From positions 1 through 64,000 of the forward strand of contig DATHJZ010000076.1 of the NCBI GenBank assembly GCA_035286365.1: DNA of 64,000 nucleotides, written 5' to 3'. Below the pieces are notes generated by a model, which saw only the letters and a program-made list of their open reading frames with translations, made no database searches and was not told the DNA's origin. This document shows, one piece after another, positions 34,254 through 41,428 of the stretch (its first letter is position 1; each line of letters opens with the position of its first letter). The translations under genes were made by a program, and so were the position numbers. The stretch comes from CADEED01 sp035286365 (GTDB lineage Bacteria; Pseudomonadota; Gammaproteobacteria; Steroidobacterales; Steroidobacteraceae).

Positions 34254-35135
34254 CTATTGTTGTTTGGACTCTGGCGCGAGCGGCATCGGGCTGATGACGA
34301 CCTCGACGCGGCGGTTCTGCTGCCGGCCTGCGACCGATGCGTTGTCGGCCACGGGTGACTCTTCGCCGCGCCCGGTGGCGCTGAGGCGCGCCGTTCCCAC
34401 GCCCTGGCCGACCAGGTAGCGCTTCACCGAATCGGCGCGACGCTGCGAAAGTCCCTGGTTGAACTCGTCACTGCCCATGCTGTCCGTGAAGCCCTCAATG
34501 GCTGCCGTCCGCTGCGGATACTCGGTCATGAACGCGGTGATTCGATCGAGGTTGGCCGTGGCGCCGGACTTGAGCTCTGCGTTGCCGGTGGCGAACAGCG
34601 TGTCGCCCAGCGTCAGCACCAGCCCACGGTCTGTGGGACGGGCCTGCAGGATTTCGAGCTGCCGCTGCAGTTCGATCGCCTGCTGCCGCGAGGCGTCGGC
34701 CGCCAGCAGCGCGGTTTGGGCGTCGCCGCGCGCGGTCATGGCGTCGGATTTCGCCAGGTCCACTTCACGCGTGCGGGAATCGAGGCGCGCCTTCTCGCTT
34801 TGCTCATTGAGCGCGGTGCGTTGCTCTTCGGCGAACTTCGTCTGTGCCAGCGCGCGTGCGGTGTCGACTTTGTGGTCGGCCACGTAGACGCGATGGGCCG
34901 CCAGGGCCAGATCCGGCTGCGGCGTTTCGGCAGTTTGCACGGCAAGCTCGGCGTCCTTGGTGGCGACCGGCGCACGCGTTGCGAGCGTTGCGTCGCTCTG
35001 CAGGGCAGTGAGCTTGGCGCGCACTTCAGCCGAGCCAAGCGGTTGCTTGGGGGTGGTGGCGCAGCTTGCGAGGACGGCGCCGGCCGTGATCGCGACCACT
35101 GACAGACAAAAACCGGTGTAGTTAGAGGTTTTCAT
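34254..35135 (-). CDS. OmpA-family lipoprotein with an N-terminal helical (DUF4398-like) region
   Basis: A 293-residue lipoprotein. The lipobox is AVLASC with the lipidated Cys near residue 25. Residues about 35-165 are a long helical, Ala/Glu-rich region similar in style to the partner lipoprotein. Residues about 180-285 form an OmpA C-terminal peptidoglycan-binding domain (LGDTLFATGNAELKSGA, IEGFTDSMGSDEFNQGLSQRRADSVKRYL, GRGEESPVADN, NRRVEVVISP). It probably tethers the outer membrane to the wall. ATG 35135 overlaps the upstream lipoprotein stop (ATGA), so the two are translationally coupled. A terminator follows. Confidence 0.9.
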   Translation of the reverse strand: MKTSNYTGFCLSVVAITAGAVLASCATTPKQPLGSAEVRAKLTALQSDATLATRAPVATKDAELAVQTAETPQPDLALAAHRVYVADHKVDTARALAQTKFAEEQRTALNEQSEKARLDSRTREVDLAKSDAMTARGDAQTALLAADASRQQAIELQRQLEILQARPTDRGLVLTLGDTLFATGNAELKSGATANLDRITAFMTEYPQRTAAIEGFTDSMGSDEFNQGLSQRRADSVKRYLVGQGVGTARLSATGRGEESPVADNASVAGRQQNRRVEVVISPMPLAPESKQQ

Positions 35136-35512
35136 CGGCTGTCTCCCGTCTTGCGCTGCATCTCTTCGATGAGTGTCGCGGTACTGCGCTTCATGTCCTG
35201 GTTGACGAGGTCGGCTTTCACCGCGTCGGAACGGGCCGCGGCCAGCTCGGCTCCGGCGCGTGCCTCGTCCGCAAGCTGTTGGGCGGCCACCATCTTCTTT
35301 TCGTCAACGGCATGGTTTGCCGCGGACATCTTGTCGCGGGCTTCGGCGAGTTCTGCGCTGGCATGAGTGGCGGCGCCGACGCGCTCCGCATTGGAAATCG
35401 ATAGCTGGGCCGCCTGGAGATTCGCGGACGGAATGGGTGGCGCGCTGGCGCAAGCCGCGGCGAATACGAGCACGGCGGGCACCGCAATCGTTTTCTTGAG
35501 GAAGGAGATCAT
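35132..35512 (-). CDS. DUF4398-type small lipoprotein
   Basis: A 126-residue lipoprotein with signal MISFLKKTIAVPAVLVFAAA and lipobox Cys at about residue 21 (FAAACASAPP). The mature part is a single helical hairpin rich in Ala, Glu and Lys (AAQLSISNAERVGAATHASA, EARDKMSAANHAVDEKKMVA). This matches the DUF4398 group that is usually encoded beside an OmpA-like lipoprotein, as here. Function unknown; a coiled-coil envelope spacer is an inference. It is first of a two-gene operon. 117 bp of noncoding DNA upstream should hold the promoter. Confidence 0.85.
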   Translation of the reverse strand: MISFLKKTIAVPAVLVFAAACASAPPIPSANLQAAQLSISNAERVGAATHASAELAEARDKMSAANHAVDEKKMVAAQQLADEARAGAELAAARSDAVKADLVNQDMKRSTATLIEEMQRKTGDSR

Positions 35513-35629
35513 GGGCGTTCTCTACTGATGACGATGGACGGCAAGCGTGCGTAATCCACCAGAGAGGGGAGTCTGGGCCGTATATGCGCGCCTGTCGGTA
35601 CGCAACCGAACATACCGGCCAAGAGCGGA

Positions 35630-36373
35630 TTACTTGCGCGCGACGCAGCCTGCCGCCTGCTTGCGAAATCCGTCTGCGCACTCCCAATCGTTCCCCGAGT
35701 AATCGAGATGCGCATTGGGTGGTGGCGACAGCGCCTCGCAGCCCGCGTCTTTTCGCTTGAACCCGCGCGCGCATTCCCAATCGGTGCCGTGACGGTCGAG
35801 GTAACCGTTCGCGGGCACCGTTACCGGCGTGCAGGACTCGCTGCTGCGCGTATGTCCGCGCTCGCATTCCCACGCGTCGCCGCGATCGCGCAGGAACGCA
35901 TTCGCGGGAATCTTGATCGGCGCGCAGCGCGTATCGTCAACCCGATAGCCACGGTCGCAGTCCCAGCCACGCCCGAACGATGCGTCCACGTCGAAGCCAT
36001 GCGCGGGGACGACGACGGCAACGCAGTTGTCACCCGATTTCCGAAACCGACGATTGCAGCGCCAGCCGTCACCGTAGGCGGTCTCGTCGGCAAACGCATT
36101 CGCCGGCACGATGACGGCGGAGCAGGCTTTGAGATTCTTCCGAAAGCCGCGTTCGCATTGCCAGTCGATTCCGCTGGAGTCGAGAAATGCATGGGCTGGA
36201 ATCTCGACTGCTACACAGATCGTGTCGGCTCTGCGGTACCCGCGCGCGCAATCCCAACCTTCCCGATAGAGGCTCTGAATCGAATGGGCGGGAGGCGCGC
36301 TGGAGTTGGCAGCGCCGATCGCTGCGGACGCGCTCAGGAGGGACAGGGCGATCACCATCAGGGACTTGTTCAT
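35630..36373 (-). CDS. Secreted cysteine-rich repeat protein (seven W-x-C repeats)
   Basis: A 247-residue protein. A signal peptide (MNKSLMVIALSLLSASAAIGA) is followed by six repeats of about 33-37 residues plus a truncated seventh. The consensus is W-x-C-x-R-G-[FY]-R, about five residues, C, then V-x-[VI]-P-A-[NH]-A-F-L-D-x-x-G. Each unit has two Cys, so each probably forms one disulfide in the periplasm or outside the cell. I cannot name the domain with certainty. ATG 36373 overlaps the stop of the histidine kinase gene (ATGA), so it is translationally coupled to it, an unusual pairing. Repeat fold, ligand and role are unknown. A longer frame to 36415 is inside the kinase gene. Confidence 0.82.
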   Translation of the reverse strand: MNKSLMVIALSLLSASAAIGAANSSAPPAHSIQSLYREGWDCARGYRRADTICVAVEIPAHAFLDSSGIDWQCERGFRKNLKACSAVIVPANAFADETAYGDGWRCNRRFRKSGDNCVAVVVPAHGFDVDASFGRGWDCDRGYRVDDTRCAPIKIPANAFLRDRGDAWECERGHTRSSESCTPVTVPANGYLDRHGTDWECARGFKRKDAGCEALSPPPNAHLDYSGNDWECADGFRKQAAGCVARK

Positions 36374-37197
36374 ACCGCGCTGACGTCGGCGAGTCTTTCG
36401 TCGGTGCGAGTCCACAGCGCGGGCAACAGCACGGTGAATTCGCTGCCGAGATTCAAACCGGCGCTCGTGGCCGTCACGCTGCCGCCATGCATTTTGACCA
36501 GATCACGGACGACCGCGAGGCCGATGCCGCGTCCTCCTTCGGAGACCAGTGCGATTGCGTCCACCTGCGCGAACATCTCGAAGATGGGTAACAGGAGCGC
36601 GGGCGCGATGCCTATCCCTGAGTCCCGAACGCAGATGCTGACGTGTTGATCGAGCCGTTCCATCGTCAGCGAGATCTGGCCTCCCTCGGGGGTGTATTTC
36701 GCAGCATTGTTCAGCAGATTCGCGAACACCTGCTCGAGGCGTGCGCCGTCGACGTGCATCCAGACCGCTTCTGGCGGCAAGGTGACCCGAAGAGCGTGGC
36801 GGCGCCGTGCAAGATCCGACGCGATGGCGTCGATGGAATTTTGCACGGTCGTTCGCAAATCCAGGTGCGTCAGGCGCAACGCGTTCTTGTGTAGTTTGAG
36901 CGGCGTCGCGTCGAGCAGATCCTCGATGAGCCGGCTCATCTGCAACACATGACGATCGATGAGCACCAAGGCGCGATCGATGTCGTCGGGGCCGCGCCGC
37001 AGCTTCATCAGGCGCGCGGCCTGCATCATCACGCCGAGCGAGTTGCGCAACTCGTGCGAAATCATCGCGACGTCATCGGCACGCGAGTTTTCGGTTACCG
37101 GGAACAGCCCGCGCGACAAGACGGCCGGGAGGACATTGGCGGGCGTTGCGGAAATGCCGCTGGGAACTACCAGAATCGAATTGATCAAGGCTGACAT
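36370..37197 (-). CDS. Cytosolic sensor histidine kinase, no membrane segment
   Basis: A 275-residue kinase made almost only of the transmitter. The H-box is VAMISHELRNSLGVMMQAARLM with His48, the N-box FANLLNNAAKYTPEGG, G1 VRDSGIGIAPALLLPIFEMF, and G2 GGRGIGLAVVRDLV. The first 40 residues show no PAS, GAF or transmembrane region. ATG 37197 is preceded by GGGGAG at good spacing; longer frame to 37362 is less likely. No response regulator is adjacent. It is divergent from the Crp/Fnr-type gene at 37425 and coupled to the cysteine-repeat gene. Input probably comes from a partner protein (inference). Confidence 0.88.
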   Translation of the reverse strand: MSALINSILVVPSGISATPANVLPAVLSRGLFPVTENSRADDVAMISHELRNSLGVMMQAARLMKLRRGPDDIDRALVLIDRHVLQMSRLIEDLLDATPLKLHKNALRLTHLDLRTTVQNSIDAIASDLARRRHALRVTLPPEAVWMHVDGARLEQVFANLLNNAAKYTPEGGQISLTMERLDQHVSICVRDSGIGIAPALLLPIFEMFAQVDAIALVSEGGRGIGLAVVRDLVKMHGGSVTATSAGLNLGSEFTVLLPALWTRTDERLADVSAV

Positions 37198-37326
37198 CGT
37201 CGACTCCCCACCTGCGCAATCCGCGCGCAGTTGTGCATTAGCCACGAAATTCCGACCGTCGACCCGACGCAGTGGCGTTTGCGTGTCCGTCAAATCCCTC
37301 GGCGGAAACCTACACACGGTCGCGAC

Positions 37327-37353
37327 GGCGTTCCGTACGGCCTCGCACATAGG
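37327..37353. promoter_or_regulatory. Conserved upstream element, copy 1 (kinase/regulator intergenic region)
   Basis: GGCGTTCCGT at 37327-37336 and CGCACATA at 37344-37351 are 17 bp apart start to start. The same two blocks, with identical spacing and a shared GG between them, recur at 40547-40574. A second CGCACATAG lies exactly 40 bp further on at 37384-37392. The element sits 72 bp before the regulator start at 37425. Confidence 0.55.
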
Positions 37354-37424
37354 TAAATGCATTTCTTTTCCTTTGATCGGTAGCGCACATAGCCACGCAA
37401 AAGGGGCCTAGACTCCTAACAAAT

Positions 37425-38168
37425 ATGAGCGCACTTCCTGACCCGCTGGAAAATCACATCCTCGCCGCATTGCCGCCGTTGGAGCAGGCGCGGCTGTTTC
37501 CGCATCTGAAGCTCGTGCCAATGCCGCTCGGCATGGTGCTGTACGAGTCCGGTGCGGCGTTGCGTCACGTGTATTTCCCCACCAATTCAATCGTTTCATT
37601 GCTGTATGTCATGCAGGACGGAGGATCCGCGGAGATTGCCGTGGTGGGCAATGACGGTGTGCTCGGTGTCTCGCTGTTCATGGGTGGCGAAACCACGCCA
37701 AGCCGCGCGATCGTGCAGAGCGCCGGTCACGCGTATCGACTGCCTGGCAACCGGCTCAAGCAGGAATTCAGTCGGCACGGGGAAATGCTCCACGTGCTGC
37801 TGCGGTACACGCAATCGCTGATCACGCAGATGGCCCAGACGGCGGTCTGCAACCGGCATCACTCGCTCGACCAACAGCTGTGCCGCTGGCTGCTGTTGTC
37901 GCTCGATCGTCTCTCGAGCAATCGCCTCAACATGACCCAGGAGCTCATCGCCAACATGCTGGGCGTGCGCCGCGAGGGTGTCACCGATGCCGCCGGCAAG
38001 CTGCAGAAGCTCGGCGCCATCCGCTATACCCGCGGCAAGATCACTGTCCTCGACCGTCCCCAGCTCGAGCGGCTCTCGTGTGAGTGCTACGCGGTCGTGA
38101 AGCGCGAATCGGATCGGCTGAACGCTCCTCACCCCGCGCATGCACTGAAAACGGCCCGAATTCAATAG
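37425..38168 (+). CDS. Crp/Fnr-family transcriptional regulator (paralogue 1)
   Basis: A 247-residue regulator with an N-terminal cNMP-like beta-roll (LYESGAALRHVYFPTNSIVSLLYVM, then SAEIAVVGNDGVLGVSLFMGG) and a C-terminal winged helix (MTQELIANMLGVRREGVTDAAGKLQKLGAI). The roll lacks the usual phosphate-binding cassette of CRP and the N-terminal cysteines of FNR, so the signal is unknown. The recognition helix carries RREG, like other active members. The start has no clear Shine-Dalgarno; AACAAAT precedes ATG. It is divergent from a histidine kinase. It is closely similar to paralogue 3 (40687-41421), including the CECY..VVK.ESDRL end. Confidence 0.9.
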   Translation: MSALPDPLENHILAALPPLEQARLFPHLKLVPMPLGMVLYESGAALRHVYFPTNSIVSLLYVMQDGGSAEIAVVGNDGVLGVSLFMGGETTPSRAIVQSAGHAYRLPGNRLKQEFSRHGEMLHVLLRYTQSLITQMAQTAVCNRHHSLDQQLCRWLLLSLDRLSSNRLNMTQELIANMLGVRREGVTDAAGKLQKLGAIRYTRGKITVLDRPQLERLSCECYAVVKRESDRLNAPHPAHALKTARIQ

Positions 38169-38190
38169 ATCGGTTCGCTGGCGAACAGAT
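38169..38190. promoter_or_regulatory. Near-perfect 22-bp dyad, operator candidate
   Basis: Immediately after the paralogue 1 stop, half-site ATCGGTTCGC and half-site GCGAACAGAT are separated by TG. Nine of ten positions are symmetric. The size matches Crp/Fnr-family operators, and the 2-bp centre is too short for an RNA hairpin loop. It lies 62 bp before the start of paralogue 2. Confidence 0.5.
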
Positions 38191-38251
38191 GATCGCCACG
38201 TCTTGCGGCAGGCTGTGCCCACCGAATTCGGCCGTTTCAGGATGAATCTTC

Positions 38252-39043
38252 GTGGACGCAACCTCGCGTGATCACAGCAATCTGCTGCTCGCTTCTCTGC
38301 CGGAGGCCGACCGGCTGCGGTTGACAGGCGACCACGGGCCGGTCGATCTCACTCTCCATCACGTGATAGGCGAATCCGGCGACCGGATTCGACACGTCTA
38401 TTTCCCGATCGACGGCTATATCTCGCTGATCGCGCCGGGGGGAGGGCGCGCGCAGCTCGAAATCGGTCTGGTCGGCAACGAAGGCATGCTGGGCGTGCCG
38501 CTGCTGCTCGGTGTGAACGTGTCGCCGCTGCGCACGCTGGTGCAGGGCGCTGGTCACGCCTGGCGCATCGAAACCGCGGCTTTCCTGGCCGAACTCGAGT
38601 CCAACGCGGGACTGCGCGCCGCGCTCAACCGCTATCTGTTCGTGTTCCTCTCACAGCTCATGCAAACCGCGACCTGTGCGCGGTTCCATCCGGTCGAATC
38701 CCGCCTGGCGCGCTGGCTGCTCATGACGCGCGATCGCGCTCACTCCAACCAGTTTCGTATCACGCACGAATTTCTCGCCTACATGCTCGGCGTGCGGCGT
38801 GTGGGCGTGACGAGCGCTGCGAGCGCGCTGCAGCGGCGCAAGCTGATCCGCTATAGCCGCGGGGACATCTCGGTGCTGGACGTGCGCGGGCTCGAGGCTG
38901 CCGCATGCACGTGTTATGAGATCGACAAGAAGATTTATGCGCGCATCCTGGGCCGGACGCCCGCCAAGCGGGGTCGGGTGAGTGGCGCAGCGCGGAGTTC
39001 GGCCGCAGAGCCGGCACCGGCGCCGATACCGTACTACGCATAA
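38252..39043 (+). CDS. Crp/Fnr-family transcriptional regulator (paralogue 2)
   Basis: A 263-residue regulator with the same layout: beta-roll (IGESGDRIRHVYFPIDGYISLIAPG, LEIGLVGNEGMLGVPLLLG) and winged helix (ITHEFLAYMLGVRRVGVTSAASALQRRKLI). It is more diverged than the other two copies, and the C-terminal tail (AAACTCYEIDKKIYARILG then a basic, Ala-rich end) is longer. The cyclic-nucleotide cassette is not conserved. GTG 38252 is the start, with AGGA about 11 bp upstream. It is tandem with paralogue 1 (83-bp gap containing a 22-bp dyad). It converges on the second kinase gene. Confidence 0.88.
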   Translation: MDATSRDHSNLLLASLPEADRLRLTGDHGPVDLTLHHVIGESGDRIRHVYFPIDGYISLIAPGGGRAQLEIGLVGNEGMLGVPLLLGVNVSPLRTLVQGAGHAWRIETAAFLAELESNAGLRAALNRYLFVFLSQLMQTATCARFHPVESRLARWLLMTRDRAHSNQFRITHEFLAYMLGVRRVGVTSAASALQRRKLIRYSRGDISVLDVRGLEAAACTCYEIDKKIYARILGRTPAKRGRVSGAARSSAAEPAPAPIPYYA

Positions 39044-39054
39044 TGTATATTATG
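39039..39054. repeat. AT-rich palindrome over the end of paralogue 2
   Basis: CATAAT and ATTATG flank GTAT as a perfect inverted repeat, unusually AT-rich for this DNA. It covers the stop codon of paralogue 2 and lies in the 50-bp gap between convergent genes. It may be a weak hairpin or a protein site. Confidence 0.35.
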
Positions 39055-39093
39055 GTGAATACGGTACTTATCTATAGTGGTCGCCCGAGACCT

Positions 39094-40338
39094 CTATGGC
39101 CATAAGGCTGAGTCGCTTCCTGTCCTGAAACCTGTAATCGGCGCTCTCGCCCCAGCGCGAATAGCACGTTCGGTCGGCGCACTGTTCTTGATGCTCGGCA
39201 AGCTGATTCTGAAGATGCATCCGTGTCCCGGCAGGTTTTTCACATCAATCGTGCCGTCATTGAGCGCGATGGCGCGATGGGCAATGGTGAGGCCCAGCCC
39301 CAGGCCCTCACGGTTCCGGTGTTGCTGCGCAAACGGCTTGAAGAGATCACTCGGAGAGCCCGAGTTCAAACCGCCGCATTCATCCTCGACTTCGATAGTT
39401 GTTAGTTCCCCGACGCCGTGGGCCCTTATCCGGATCAGTCCGCCAGTGCACGAATACTTGATCGCGTTCTGTACCAGATTCGACACGGCGGAAAACAGCA
39501 GGTACTGGTCAGCTTCGATTTCCAGGCCGGGTGCGACATCGATCTTCAACGTCTGATTCTTCAGGTGCGCCTCGACTTCTGCAGCAACAATGACCTGATC
39601 AATGAGCTGGAGGAATGAGGCGGTTTCCTTGTGCACCTTCGGGTCTACCCGCAGGCGCACTTCCGCGAGCGAGCGATCGATCAGTTCCTGTTGCCTTTTC
39701 AGGGCCCGGTCCAGGACCTGCCCGATGCTTCCGCCAAATCCTACCGTGCCGCTCTTGATGAGGCGCAGCGACGTATTGACGATGGAAAGTGCGTTTCGCA
39801 ATTCGTGCGCGAGAAATCCCAGGTGCTGAGTTTCACGATTGTTCAGGTCCTCGGCCCGCTCCGCATGAAACATCGTCACTGCACCTGCGATGGCGGTGTC
39901 GAGGCAGCGATTCAGCGCGCGAAACTCCTCGGTCGTGATGGCCTCCTTCCTCTCGATGGCGAACTCGGTTATTGACTGGCAGATGGCGCCGTACGCGTGA
40001 ACCACGTGCGAAAGTGTGTAACCAAGTTGCTGGAGCTGCTTTCCATAGGCCCCGGCACTCTTCGCGACTTCAACATCGTATGGACGACCGGCAGCCGCCG
40101 CGATCGCCGGCTCGTCGCTGTCATTGGCCGCCTTCACCATCCCATCTTTGTCGACCGCATTATTCGCGACCTCAGTGGGCGCATGCTCGAGGACGTGAAG
40201 GAGTTGATTGAAGAAGATAGGCAACCCGCCCTTCGGCATTTCCGAGGCCGGACGCACGCCCGCGAGCGCCAAGGATTTATCTTCAATCCTCGCTTGGACT
40301 GCCTTCTCATTCGTCTTCAGGAATTCCAGGAGCGCCAT
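39094..40338 (-). CDS. Cytosolic sensor histidine kinase with N-terminal helical sensor
   Basis: A 414-residue kinase without membrane helices. Residues about 1-165 form a helical region (GYTLSHVVHAYGAICQSITEFA, ALNRCLDTAIAGAVTMFHAE) resembling the RsbR-like/heme-globin-type N-terminal domains of soluble kinases. The H-box is LGFLAHELRNALSIVNTSLRL with His178, the N-box SNLVQNAIKYSCTGG and the G-boxes VEDECGG and GLGLGLTIAHRAI. No response regulator is adjacent. It is divergent from Crp/Fnr paralogue 3, mirroring the arrangement of kinase 1 with paralogue 1. Confidence 0.88.
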   Translation of the reverse strand: MALLEFLKTNEKAVQARIEDKSLALAGVRPASEMPKGGLPIFFNQLLHVLEHAPTEVANNAVDKDGMVKAANDSDEPAIAAAAGRPYDVEVAKSAGAYGKQLQQLGYTLSHVVHAYGAICQSITEFAIERKEAITTEEFRALNRCLDTAIAGAVTMFHAERAEDLNNRETQHLGFLAHELRNALSIVNTSLRLIKSGTVGFGGSIGQVLDRALKRQQELIDRSLAEVRLRVDPKVHKETASFLQLIDQVIVAAEVEAHLKNQTLKIDVAPGLEIEADQYLLFSAVSNLVQNAIKYSCTGGLIRIRAHGVGELTTIEVEDECGGLNSGSPSDLFKPFAQQHRNREGLGLGLTIAHRAIALNDGTIDVKNLPGHGCIFRISLPSIKNSAPTERAIRAGARAPITGFRTGSDSALWP

Positions 40339-40363
40339 ACATTCACCTCACTGCCTTCAAGAG

Positions 40364-40376
40364 CGAACTGTTCGCG
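40364..40376. promoter_or_regulatory. Perfect 13-bp palindrome, operator candidate
   Basis: GCGAAC and GTTCGC flank a single T. These are the same hexamers as in the dyad at 38169-38190, but in the opposite arrangement. It lies 26 bp upstream of the kinase 2 start, within its probable promoter. Confidence 0.35.
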
Positions 40377-40469
40377 GTTCTCTGGGCATTACCCGTAATC
40401 CAGCTGCAGGATCGCGCCGGATCACTAGTGGGTTCTGGACGCCGTGATATCAGCATGACGTTTCAGTTG

Positions 40470-40529
40470 TAGGGCAGGACGAGGATCAAACTACTCGAAT
40501 GCTTGCGAGGGTCCGTCCTCTTGTCCTAC
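40470..40529. repeat. Long imperfect inverted repeat
   Basis: Left arm 40470-40485 (GTAGGGCAGGACGAGG) and right arm 40516-40529 (TCCTCTTGTCCTAC) can pair with one or two mismatches around a loop of about 30 nt. It could be an RNA structure in a leader or small RNA, or a pair of protein sites. Confidence 0.4.
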
Positions 40530-40546
40530 GGTAGCAAATGTAAATT

Positions 40547-40574
40547 GGCGTTCCGTCTGGTACCGCACATAAGG
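40547..40574. promoter_or_regulatory. Conserved upstream element, copy 2
   Basis: GGCGTTCCGT at 40547-40556 and CGCACATA at 40564-40571, with the same 17-bp offset as copy 1 (37327-37353). The GGTA-S-CGCACATA version here also matches 37379-37391. It sits 112 bp before the start of paralogue 3. Confidence 0.55.
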
Positions 40575-40686
40575 GCTAAGTAGTATTGCTGGGCTTGAAG
40601 GCAAGGCGGCTTCCGACGGCTGGCGGGTCCCAAAACGGGTACGTTCCTTTAACACCCCTAGGTGCAGCAATCATCTGGAGATCGAC

Positions 40687-41421
40687 ATGAACAGCGACGC
40701 CCGAAGTGGCATTCGTCGCATCGAAAGAAACTCACTGCTCGCCGGACTGCCATCGGCGGAGCGCGCCCGATTCTCCGATCATCTCGAGCTGGTGCCGCTG
40801 GGGCTGGGCCAGGTGCTGTATGAATCCGGCGAAACGATGAGCCACGCGTACTTCCCGACCGACTGCGTCATCTCCCTGCTTTACGTCATGAAAAACGGCG
40901 CGTCAGCGGAGATCGCCATCGTGGGAAACGAAGGGATGATTGGCATCGCCCTCTTCATGGGCGGCGACTCCACCATGAGTCGGGCGATCGTGCAGAACGC
41001 CGGCCATGCGTACCGCCTGAAAGCACAAGTACTGAAGGACGAGTTTCATCGCGGCAACGCACTGACCCGCTCGCTTCTCATGTTTGGTTCGGCGCTCATC
41101 ACGCAAATGGTGCAAACCGCGGCGTGCAATCGTCATCACACGGTCGATCAACAACTGTGTCGCTGGATGCTGTTGAGCCTCGATCGGCTCCCTACGGGCC
41201 AGATCAGCATGACTGCAAGACTGACTGGAAACATGCTCGGGCTCCAGACCGAGCAGGTCTCCACGGCGACCGATGTGCTGAGCACGGCGGGATTGATCCG
41301 TTACGACGACGGCGAGATCACCGTGCTCGACCGCGGAGGCGTCGAACGACGCTCCTGCGAGTGCTACAGCGTCGTCAAGAAGGAGAGCGATCGGCTCCTT
41401 GTTCCCCAATCGAAGACTTGA
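40687..41421 (+). CDS. Crp/Fnr-family transcriptional regulator (paralogue 3) with altered recognition helix
   Basis: A 244-residue protein closely related to paralogue 1 (VLYESGETMSHAYFPTDCVISLLYVM, SAEIAIVGNEGMIGIALFMGG, AGHAYRL, TAACNRHHTVDQQLCRWMLLSLDRL). Its winged helix reads MTARLTGNMLGLQTEQVSTATDVLSTAGLIRY. The RREG of paralogue 1 is replaced by QTEQ, so the basic residues of the recognition helix are lost. ATG 40687 has GGAG at good spacing (CTGGAGATCGAC). It is divergent from kinase 2. It may bind a different site or act without DNA. Confidence 0.88.
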   Translation: MNSDARSGIRRIERNSLLAGLPSAERARFSDHLELVPLGLGQVLYESGETMSHAYFPTDCVISLLYVMKNGASAEIAIVGNEGMIGIALFMGGDSTMSRAIVQNAGHAYRLKAQVLKDEFHRGNALTRSLLMFGSALITQMVQTAACNRHHTVDQQLCRWMLLSLDRLPTGQISMTARLTGNMLGLQTEQVSTATDVLSTAGLIRYDDGEITVLDRGGVERRSCECYSVVKKESDRLLVPQSKT

Positions 41422-41428
41422 ATCGTCG

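Larger units (their letters stand above)
40339..40686. other. Intergenic region (348 bp) between kinase 2 and regulator paralogue 3
   Basis: No gene is supported here. The region is a divergent control region with three notable elements annotated separately: a 13-bp palindrome at 40364-40376, a long imperfect inverted repeat at 40470-40529, and the conserved element at 40547-40574. Its base composition is less GC-rich than the flanking genes. Confidence 0.7.

Noticed and set aside
34254..41421. Genomic island or prophage remnant
   Set aside because: No integrase, transposase, flanking repeat or tRNA target was seen, and the genes resemble the surroundings in base use.
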